This document shows positions 51,263 through 58,065 of a DNA stretch of 58,065 nt, piece after piece. The first letter of the stretch is position 1; the number at the start of each line of letters is the position of its first letter. The notes beneath the pieces were generated by a model that had not been told where the DNA came from, did no database searches, and saw nothing but the letters and a program-made list of their open reading frames with translations. The DNA comes from Smithella sp. M82 (GTDB lineage Bacteria; Desulfobacterota; Syntrophia; Syntrophales; Smithellaceae), in NCBI GenBank assembly GCA_001683985.1, contig MAEO01000028.1:1-58065 (forward strand), given 5' to 3'. The translations under genes and the position numbers were made by a program.

Positions 51263-53560
51263 ATGAACGGCCAATTAACTCCACCTTCGGCATCAGGTAT
51301 TAACGGAACTTCCCGAACACGCAAGGAGTTATTGGATATAACCAATCGTATCCATGCCGCGCAGAATATCAAACAAATTCTTATCGATTTAAAGAGCGAC
51401 ATTCTCAACCTTTTCAATGCCAATTCCATAACAACGTATGTCGTCGATAAAACACGCAACGAAATTTATTCCATGTTTCTTGCCGGAATACAACCCAAGG
51501 AAATCAGATTGCCAATAAATAACAAAAGCATCGCCGGTTACGTAGCGAACACAGGCACGATAATTAACATCGAAAACGCTTATAATCTAAAAGAACTAAA
51601 AAGTATCGAACCGGAATTAACTTTTGATGACAGCTGGGATAAGAAATCAGGATTTAAAACCAGGCAGATTCTTGCTGCCCCGATATATCACGGCAGCCAA
51701 CTCATGGGTGTCATTCAGATAATCAACAGAAAAGTTGGTGACGGAAAATTTTCTGAAGAAGAAATTGCACTAGCGCTGGAAATTGCCGAAGTACTTGGCG
51801 TTGCTTTCTACAATCAGCAACGTTTTGTCCGTCACCGGAAAACGCGCTTTGATTACCTGATAACCCACGATCTGATTAAAGAAGAAGAACTGGAAAGCGC
51901 ATGGAAAGAAGCGCGTGAGAAGAAAGAATCCATGGAAAATTTCCTCATGAGGAAATACAAAATATCCAAAGAAGACATCGGACGGGCGTTTGAGGAATTC
52001 TATAACTGCCGCTTTATTAGATATAATGAAAAAATATCTATCCCGGAACATTTAATTAAAGATTTGAAAAAAAATTATCTGCGCCGTGAACTTTGGGTAC
52101 CGCTGGGAAAAATCGGCGACAAAATTCACGTAATCATGGATGATCCGAACAACATCATCAAAAAAGATACAATCGAAACTCTTTTAAAAACCAAGCGGAT
52201 AATTTACGACGTCGCATTGGAAGAAGACATAATAAAGTATATTAATCTTTTTTATAATACTCCCGAAGATGAACATTCTTTTACAGAAATATTGGAGCGA
52301 ATGGAAGGTGACGACTCAGCGCAGGAAGACGAAGAAAGCGACGAGGTTGTTACCGAATCCGATAGTGTCATCATGCAGCTGGTTAATAAGATTATTAACG
52401 ATGCCTATAACCGCCGCGCTTCGGATATACATGTCGAACCCAATGTAGACAGAAAGAATGTAGAAATCAGGTTTCGCATTGATGGAGATTGCGGTCTTTA
52501 TCAAACGGTCCCTTTCAGCTACCGTGCCGCTCTTATTTCGAGAATCAAAATCATGTCCAATCTGGATATTACCATTAAAAGGCTGCCACAGGATGGAAAA
52601 ATTAAATTCAGACGTTCTACAGGAGAGGAAATTGAATTGCGTGTAGCGACAATTCCGACTCAGGGCGGCGTGGAAGATGTTGTAATGCGAATACTCGCCA
52701 AAGGCGAAACAATGCCTCTGGAAGATATGGTTCTGTCACCGCGCAATTATAATGAACTGACTAATATTATTTCCAAACCTTACGGCATGATTTTGTGCGT
52801 TGGCCCTACCGGTTCCGGTAAAACAACAACATTGCATGCCGCATTGCACCACATTAACCGGCCGGACAGAAAAATATGGACGGCTGAAGATCCCGTAGAA
52901 ATTACTCAATACGGTTTGCGTCAGGTACAGGTACATCCGAAAATAGGTTTTGATTTTGCAGCTGCCATGCGTGCTTTTCTGCGTGCCGATCCAGACATTA
53001 TAATGGTCGGTGAAATGCGCGATTATGAAACGGCAAAGACAGGTGTTGAGGCATCGCTCACCGGTCATCTTGTATTCAGCACTCTGCACACCAACAGCGC
53101 TCCGGAAACTATCGTACGCTTGCTGGACATGGGCATTGATCCTCTTAATTTTGCAGATGCTTTGCTGGGTATTCTCGCTCAGCGTCTTGTACGAACTCTC
53201 TGTAAAAAATGCAAGGAACAATATCACCCGACAAGAGAAGAATACGACGAAATCGCCTATAGTTACAATAAGGAAGAATTCGATAAACTGAATATTCCTT
53301 ACAATGATGACTTTAAACTTTATCAGCCAAAAGGCTGCGATTTTTGCAATAATACCGGATACAGAGGCAGGATGAGCATTCATGAGCTCTTAATCGGAAC
53401 CGAAGATATCAAGAGAATGGTACAAAAGCACGAAACTGTAGAGGTTTTGAGAGACAAGGCAAAAAGCGAAGGTATGACAACACTTCTTCAAGACGGCATT
53501 CTGAAGGCTATCAAAGGTTTTACCGATTTTAAACAGGTGCGCCGCGTTTGCATCAAATAA
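51263..53560 (+). CDS. PilB/GspE-type secretion ATPase with N-terminal GAF domain
   Basis: A 765-residue protein. A GAF sensor domain occupies about 25-185 (SITTYVVDKTRNEIYSMFLA, SIAGYVANTGTIINIENAY). An MshEN/T2SSE_N domain follows (about 200-340). The ATPase has RASDIHVEP, Walker A GPTGSGKTTT near 514, DPDIIMVGEMRD (Walker B) and the zinc-binding CKKCKEQ with CDFCNNTGYRGR. It powers type IV pilus or type II secretion assembly. Usual PilB lacks the GAF domain, so this copy may respond to a small ligand. No pil or gsp genes are adjacent. Confidence 0.9.
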   Translation: MNGQLTPPSASGINGTSRTRKELLDITNRIHAAQNIKQILIDLKSDILNLFNANSITTYVVDKTRNEIYSMFLAGIQPKEIRLPINNKSIAGYVANTGTIINIENAYNLKELKSIEPELTFDDSWDKKSGFKTRQILAAPIYHGSQLMGVIQIINRKVGDGKFSEEEIALALEIAEVLGVAFYNQQRFVRHRKTRFDYLITHDLIKEEELESAWKEAREKKESMENFLMRKYKISKEDIGRAFEEFYNCRFIRYNEKISIPEHLIKDLKKNYLRRELWVPLGKIGDKIHVIMDDPNNIIKKDTIETLLKTKRIIYDVALEEDIIKYINLFYNTPEDEHSFTEILERMEGDDSAQEDEESDEVVTESDSVIMQLVNKIINDAYNRRASDIHVEPNVDRKNVEIRFRIDGDCGLYQTVPFSYRAALISRIKIMSNLDITIKRLPQDGKIKFRRSTGEEIELRVATIPTQGGVEDVVMRILAKGETMPLEDMVLSPRNYNELTNIISKPYGMILCVGPTGSGKTTTLHAALHHINRPDRKIWTAEDPVEITQYGLRQVQVHPKIGFDFAAAMRAFLRADPDIIMVGEMRDYETAKTGVEASLTGHLVFSTLHTNSAPETIVRLLDMGIDPLNFADALLGILAQRLVRTLCKKCKEQYHPTREEYDEIAYSYNKEEFDKLNIPYNDDFKLYQPKGCDFCNNTGYRGRMSIHELLIGTEDIKRMVQKHETVEVLRDKAKSEGMTTLLQDGILKAIKGFTDFKQVRRVCIK

Positions 53561-53680
53561 TCGGACATTAAATAATTTGTAGGCCGTAGTAAACGTCGAG
53601 GATCAAATAGCGTAAGGATATCTGCCATTGGTTCAATCTTCAAATACCACAGTACTCAATAAAACCAGGGTTTGTTAATA

Positions 53681-54292
53681 TTATTTTGACCACGGAGAGT
53701 AAAGAAGAAACCATAGTATTTTACTATATTCCCTTCTCACTTTTTTCCAGTCTGCCGATGATAATTCCCGGAAGTCCGCCGGGGCTTTTTCGTAATGCGT
53801 CGGCACAAAATAAAAGATGTTTTTATTCGAATCAAACACATTCCCGGCTATTAATTTAATACGTCGCATATGATATGGGGAACTGACAAATATTGCGGAA
53901 TTCAGCCTTAAATCAGACATTATTTCTTTTGCTTCTATTATCTCCAGATGTGTGTCCTCGTAAAATTTCTTATTTGCATTAACATTATTTTGCCCTGATT
54001 TTAAAAAATTCAAATTAGGCGACAGGTATTTCTTCATCTCCTTTTCATAAACTCTATAAACCTTATGATAGGCCGGAATAATCAAGTAATCAGCCATTCC
54101 TTCGTCTATTAATTCATAAGCTTCTTTCTGACGTGCTTTAAAATCCGGACCCAGAATAAGTATCACAGCATCCGCCTTCCTGTATTCTGAAGAATAAAGC
54201 AAAAACCTTGGCGAATATAAAACAAATCCTGTCACCAGCGCCAAACACAAAATTACGACAATAAAATATTTACCAACTTTTTTCACAAACAA
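53681..54292 (-). CDS. YdcF-like (DUF218) membrane-anchored protein
   Basis: A 203-residue protein with one N-terminal membrane segment (about 7-30) and a DUF218/YdcF-like domain: ADAVILILGPDFKARQKEAY, ADYLIIPAY, EAKEIMSD, AIFVSSPYHMRR. YdcF proteins bind S-adenosylmethionine in some cases and SanA-like ones act in envelope barrier function. It follows the AMMECR1 gene on the same strand with 51 nt between them. Confidence 0.7.
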   Translation of the reverse strand: MFVKKVGKYFIVVILCLALVTGFVLYSPRFLLYSSEYRKADAVILILGPDFKARQKEAYELIDEGMADYLIIPAYHKVYRVYEKEMKKYLSPNLNFLKSGQNNVNANKKFYEDTHLEIIEAKEIMSDLRLNSAIFVSSPYHMRRIKLIAGNVFDSNKNIFYFVPTHYEKAPADFRELSSADWKKVRREYSKILWFLLYSPWSK

Positions 54293-54343
54293 TATCCTTC
54301 AAACAATTGTCTGTATTGAATATCACGAAGGAATATTCAGCAA

Positions 54344-54904
54344 TCAATCCGTATCGCCGAAATAATCCGCAGAAAAAATGAATATCTCCGTTTCTTTATC
54401 CTTCCACGCCTGTGCCGGCAACCCGGCTTTATGGCAGGTTTCCTGAAGAAAAGTTTCTCTGTCCCATTTATACTCGACAGCAACCTGCGGCAATAATAAA
54501 CCCGAGTTATATCCGCGAATAATGTACAACCCATGCTTCCCTACTTCAATCTCATTGATATCTTTGATCCGTTTCAACGGGCTCAATACCGATATTTCAA
54601 AAGTCAAATCTTTAACTTCTTCCGGTTTTAAGGAAGGAAATCGCGAATCATGAAAAGCGGCGGCGACGGCCATTTCCTGCACTGTTTCAGCGAGCGGTTT
54701 ATACGCTTTTATATAACCTATACAACCGCGGAGGTAACCGTGCTTTTTTAAAGTCACAAAAGCACCGCTCTTCGATCTGAGGTTTTCCGAATCCATTTTC
54801 AGTTCAGGCATTTTTTTATTGCCTATTTTCGCCGCAATCGCTTCTTTAGCTATTTCCAGAAGGGTATTTTTTTCTTTTGTTGTCAATTCCATTTTATGCT
54901 CCAT
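54344..54904 (-). CDS. amrA: AmmeMemoRadiSam system protein A (AMMECR1 domain)
   Basis: A 186-residue AMMECR1 protein: GAFVTLKKHGYLRGCIGYIK, AAFHDSRFPSL, FEISVLSP, GLLLPQVAVEYKWDRETFLQ, WKDKETEIFIF, all family blocks. Its start overlaps the MEMO stop (ATG inside the TAATG). In the AmmeMemoRadiSam group it works with MEMO and a radical SAM enzyme, thought to modify a protein or RNA target; the exact reaction is not settled. The radical SAM partner is not in the window. Confidence 0.92.
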   Translation of the reverse strand: MEHKMELTTKEKNTLLEIAKEAIAAKIGNKKMPELKMDSENLRSKSGAFVTLKKHGYLRGCIGYIKAYKPLAETVQEMAVAAAFHDSRFPSLKPEEVKDLTFEISVLSPLKRIKDINEIEVGKHGLYIIRGYNSGLLLPQVAVEYKWDRETFLQETCHKAGLPAQAWKDKETEIFIFSADYFGDTD

Positions 54905-55725
54905 TATTTACAGTAGACTGCTGCTGCATACCCGACAACCGAACTTTTGTCGCCGGTTACATCTCCTGAATTGGCGTATTTCAAAAGATGTGCTTTATCG
55001 GCTCTCATCATATGTGCCACCAGCATTGTCACTGCCATAGGTCCGCCGCCGCACGCTTCCACAGTTCCGTTTTCCATAGCCTGTAAAAGACCAATAGCAT
55101 CGCCATTTTTCAAATATCCCAGAGCAACGGCATCCATTTTTTTTGCCGTATTATAATTATAAAAATGCGACAAATCGGAACTGCCCACTATCAATATTTT
55201 CTTGCCGTGTAAAGCTCCATATAAGGCATTTGCAAGCTCCCGACAGGTGTTCATATCCTGATTGCCCATAACCAAAGGAACAAATGAAAATTGGCCTAGC
55301 GCAACCTGTAAAAAAGGAATTTGAATTTCTACGGAATGTTCCTGACGATGCGCTTCAGGAATATCGGCCGTTACTTTGCTCATATTTTTAATTTTTTGCG
55401 CAAATTCTTCAGCGACAGGCACGACACCAAGTGGTGTTTCATAACCGCCGCTGCTGAATACGGATACACCATTAAAAGAAACTCTGTGGCTTGGTCCTAT
55501 AACGACAACAACATCATATTTATTGCCGCGAATAAGTTTATAAGCGTTGGCCGCGACTTGTCCTGAGTAAACGTAACCGGCATGAGGAGCAATCAAACCC
55601 ACAATCTCTCCCGACAATACTAAATCAGGAACCGATTCAAAGAAACTTTCAATATTTTTTTTCAGAATTGACGGATTTCCCGGATACCATGAACCTGCTA
55701 TTACTGACTTTCTTACGGTATTCAT
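54904..55725 (-). CDS. amrB: AmmeMemoRadiSam system protein B (MEMO)
   Basis: A 273-residue MEMO1-type protein related to class III extradiol dioxygenases. Key sites are AGSWYPGN, GLIAPHAGYVYSGQVAANAY (His), GPSHR, EHSVEIQIPFLQ, SSDLSHFYNY and the terminal SVVGYAAAVY. The metal-binding histidines at HAGY, the EHS region and LSH are all present. It starts 7 nt after the stop of the cysteine synthase fusion gene and overlaps the AMMECR1 gene, forming an operon. Confidence 0.93.
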   Translation of the reverse strand: MNTVRKSVIAGSWYPGNPSILKKNIESFFESVPDLVLSGEIVGLIAPHAGYVYSGQVAANAYKLIRGNKYDVVVVIGPSHRVSFNGVSVFSSGGYETPLGVVPVAEEFAQKIKNMSKVTADIPEAHRQEHSVEIQIPFLQVALGQFSFVPLVMGNQDMNTCRELANALYGALHGKKILIVGSSDLSHFYNYNTAKKMDAVALGYLKNGDAIGLLQAMENGTVEACGGGPMAVTMLVAHMMRADKAHLLKYANSGDVTGDKSSVVGYAAAVYCK

Positions 55726-55732
55726 AGCTGCC

Positions 55733-58051
55733 TCACTTAAATCGCCAAATTACCCCTTGCGGCGTGTCTAAAACATCCACACCAAGTTCCGCCAATTGCG
55801 TTCGATAGGAATCCGCCTCCTTCCAGTTACAAACTTTTCTTGCAGCTTCTCTTTTATCAATCAACATTCTTATTTCCCCTTCCGCAACCCGCTCATCAAA
55901 ATCCATTATGCCTAACACTTCATTTATATTTTTCAGCGCCGCAAGTATTTTTTGGGCATTAATTTTATTTATCATACCGTGGGTTAGAGGGTAGTTTATC
56001 TTGCCCATCATATTAAAAAGCGCCGCCAGCGCTCCGGCAATATTTAAATCATCATCCAAAGCCGCTGTGAAATCATGTTTAAGATCATATAGCAATTGAT
56101 CGATTTCCGTAAAATCTTCTTTATTATCATCGTTGACGGCATTCAAACGGCTAATAAATATGTTTATTTTTTTTACCGTATTCTTTGCCGTTTGCAGAGC
56201 GCCTTCGGAATAATTAACCGGTTTGCGATAATGCACTCCCAGCAGGAATAAACGAATGTCCATTCCGCTGTAACCATTTTCCCGTAATTGTGACAAAGGC
56301 ATTGCATTATTTAAAGAACGGGACATTTTTCGTCCGTCAATCATTACCAGTTCGGCATTAACCCAGTAATTAGGACCGTTGTGACCGGAAAAAGCCTTAT
56401 TGATGGCTAAAACATTTTCACAATGAGGGAATATCTCGTCAGATCCACTCACGTGAATGTCATAAGCAGCGCCAAGATACTTATGAGCAATCGAAGCACA
56501 TTCAAGATGCCAACTTGGTCTTACATTTCCCCATAATGTCTTATAATAAATGCCTCTTTTCAATTCGGACAGACTCGATCTTTTCAGCAGCGCAAAATCT
56601 GCCGGGCTATCCTTCTCATAATCGTCAAGATCAATGGATTTCCCTTGCCTGGTTTTTCCCAGGTCTATTTTGGAAAGCGCCCCATAATCATCCAGTTTTG
56701 CAATATTGTAATAAACCGAATGCAGTTTTTCGTATGCGAAATTCTTATCGACCAGTTTCTCAACAATTTTCAGCATTGTGTCCACATTTTCAGAGGCTTT
56801 AACGTAGATATTTTCCCGACGAATGTTCAGAAACCGTGCGTCCTCCATAAAAATCTGCATATATTTTTGGGAATAATCGGCAAGCGCTATCGATTCTTTT
56901 TCGGAACCTCTTATTGATTTATCACCGAAATCAACAATATCTAAAACATTCTTTACCTTGTATCCTTTATAACTTAGATAACGGCTGACTAAATCGGATA
57001 CTACCAAACGACGATAATTCCCCAAATGCGGAGTATCATGAATCGTCGGCCCGCATGTGCGCATACTTACTTCATCGGATTTAATTGGATTGAAAAGAGC
57101 TTTCTGACGCGTGAAAGCGTTGTAAAGGTTAAACGTGGAAACTTCTCTTTTAAAAGCGAATAATTCCGTACTTAAATATCGTTCTCCGCTGTCAGGAAAG
57201 ATGACAACAATCATTCCTTCTTCCAAAAGTTTTGCCTTCTGCGCTGCAACAAACATGGCCGCACCGGAACTCATGCCCACCAGGATGCCTTCTTCGCGCG
57301 CCAATCGTCTGGACGTTTCAAAAGCGTCTTCATCCAAAATATTAACCTTTTCGTCTAGCCTGCTTTTATCATATATTCCGGGACGATAAGATTCCCGCAT
57401 ATTTTTCAGACCCTGAATTTTATGCTGGAGATATGGTTCAACGCCTATAATTTTAATTTTCGGATTTAGTTCTTTAAGTCGTTTGGAAATTCCCATAGCC
57501 GTGCCCGCAGTACCGAGGCTGCATACGACCATGGTAACTTTACCGTCTGTTTGTTCCCAGATCTCCTGTGCCGTTCCGTAATAATGGGCGGCAACATTAT
57601 CCTCATTATTGAACTGATCGGTGCCAAAATATTTATCGGGATCTTCACGAAGCATTTTATAAGCAACTTCAATGGCCCCATCGGTACCTTGAACAGCTGG
57701 AGTAAAGTAAAGCTCGGCGCCCATGGCACGTAGAATTTTTTTTCTTTCATCACTCGCTGCTTCCGACATGGTCAAACACAGCTTATATCCCTTCGCTGCA
57801 GCAATCATTGCCAAACCGATTCCCGTATTGCCGCTGGTTGCCTCCAAAATGGTTTTTGACGAAGTCAAATCACCTCTTTTTTCCGCATTCTCGATCATAA
57901 ATAATGCAGTGCGATCCTTAATGGATCCGCCGGGATTAACACCTTCAACTTTTGCAAAAATCTTTACTTTTTTATTGGGATTAAGCCGGGAGATTTCTAC
58001 CAAAGGTGTATTTCCAATACTTTCAATAATGCTTTTGTAAAGTTTATGCAT
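55733..58051 (-). CDS. Cysteine synthase fused to a divergent cysteinyl-tRNA synthetase
   Basis: A 772-residue fusion. Residues 1-303 are a cysteine synthase (CysK): PLP Lys45 in NPGGSIKDR, TSGNTG (72-77), GSLGTAGTAMG, VGMSSGAAM. Residues 305-772 are a class I cysteinyl-tRNA synthetase: MRTCGPTIHDTPHLGNYRRL, then WHLECAS and GRKMSRSL. Relative to usual CysRS, HIGH reads HLGN, TDIDDK reads VDFGDK, and FPHHENE reads FPHCENV, losing the glutamate that binds zinc in E. coli (E238) though Cys333, Cys518 and His543 remain. It would couple cysteine making to charging, if it is still a ligase. AGGAAA precedes ATG 58051. The MEMO gene follows 7 nt later. Confidence 0.92.
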   Translation of the reverse strand: MHKLYKSIIESIGNTPLVEISRLNPNKKVKIFAKVEGVNPGGSIKDRTALFMIENAEKRGDLTSSKTILEATSGNTGIGLAMIAAAKGYKLCLTMSEAASDERKKILRAMGAELYFTPAVQGTDGAIEVAYKMLREDPDKYFGTDQFNNEDNVAAHYYGTAQEIWEQTDGKVTMVVCSLGTAGTAMGISKRLKELNPKIKIIGVEPYLQHKIQGLKNMRESYRPGIYDKSRLDEKVNILDEDAFETSRRLAREEGILVGMSSGAAMFVAAQKAKLLEEGMIVVIFPDSGERYLSTELFAFKREVSTFNLYNAFTRQKALFNPIKSDEVSMRTCGPTIHDTPHLGNYRRLVVSDLVSRYLSYKGYKVKNVLDIVDFGDKSIRGSEKESIALADYSQKYMQIFMEDARFLNIRRENIYVKASENVDTMLKIVEKLVDKNFAYEKLHSVYYNIAKLDDYGALSKIDLGKTRQGKSIDLDDYEKDSPADFALLKRSSLSELKRGIYYKTLWGNVRPSWHLECASIAHKYLGAAYDIHVSGSDEIFPHCENVLAINKAFSGHNGPNYWVNAELVMIDGRKMSRSLNNAMPLSQLRENGYSGMDIRLFLLGVHYRKPVNYSEGALQTAKNTVKKINIFISRLNAVNDDNKEDFTEIDQLLYDLKHDFTAALDDDLNIAGALAALFNMMGKINYPLTHGMINKINAQKILAALKNINEVLGIMDFDERVAEGEIRMLIDKREAARKVCNWKEADSYRTQLAELGVDVLDTPQGVIWRFK

Positions 58052-58065
58052 AAATATTTCCTACA

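Overview
The window looks like a chromosome segment of a Gram-negative anaerobe of the Desulfobacterota (old Deltaproteobacteria), probably close to Syntrophales such as Syntrophus or Smithella. This is an inference from gene content: rpsF-rpsR-(DUF2232 membrane protein)-rplI-dnaB synteny, a methylenetetrahydrofolate reductase with a cysteine-rich C-terminal domain, glyQ/glyS as separate subunits, a phasin-like protein, a PilB-type ATPase with a GAF domain, and an AmmeMemoRadiSam A/B pair. No rRNA gene is present; there are two tRNAs, Gln(CUG) and Arg(CCG), both on the minus strand.

Region 1 (1 to about 10.07 kb) is accessory and phage- or satellite-like. It holds the end of a tyrosine integrase, a RelB/YafQ toxin-antitoxin pair, a headless XRE antitoxin, an AlpA-like regulator, a Toprim/DUF3631 primase-helicase, a small docking-like protein, a topoisomerase VI A-like Toprim protein, a secreted coiled-coil protein with 54-nt repeats, small phage-like proteins, and a secreted trypsin-like protease with TPR repeats. 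It stops at the 3' end of tRNA-Gln, a usual integration point.

Region 2 (10.07 to 24.3 kb) is mostly core chromosome: plsC, a phasin-like protein, an ornithine cyclodeaminase family enzyme, LysM and DUF2889 proteins, an RlmL-like RNA methyltransferase, the dnaB/ribosomal protein operon and a patatin. Several genes are broken here: a TetR regulator with two frameshifts, a truncated gene after it, a small ORF behind a consensus promoter, a RelE/HigB-type toxin with one frameshift beside an intact antitoxin, and the tail of an HD-GYP gene.

Region 3 (24.3 to 43.1 kb) is a defence island ending at tRNA-Arg. From left to right it contains gene remnants, an AbiE type IV toxin-antitoxin pair, a 133-bp palindromic element that coincides with the break point of a truncated AlbA_2 gene, a second AlbA_2/ATPase gene interrupted by one TGA, a four-gene overlapping operon (Vsr nickase, Dcm methyltransferase, a protein with two GHKL ATPase domains, a receiver-like protein), a small zinc ribbon, and an adenine methyltransferase / PLD-SNF2 helicase pair with an XRE regulator. 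The methyltransferase carries a complete REP-associated tyrosine transposase (RAYT) inserted in frame between its catalytic motifs. Both the methyltransferase and helicase genes are peppered with in-frame palindromes of two families whose stems vary in a compensatory way. These palindromes and the Vsr-Dcm-kinase-receiver operon are the most unusual things in the window.

Region 4 (43.1 to 58.05 kb) is core chromosome again: metF, an AMIN/amidase/LysM cell-wall hydrolase, a short-chain dehydrogenase, glyQ-glyS, a GAF-PilB ATPase, a YdcF-like protein, AMMECR1 and MEMO proteins, and a cysteine synthase fused to a divergent cysteinyl-tRNA synthetase.

All family names come from reading motifs and overall resemblance; no database search was run.
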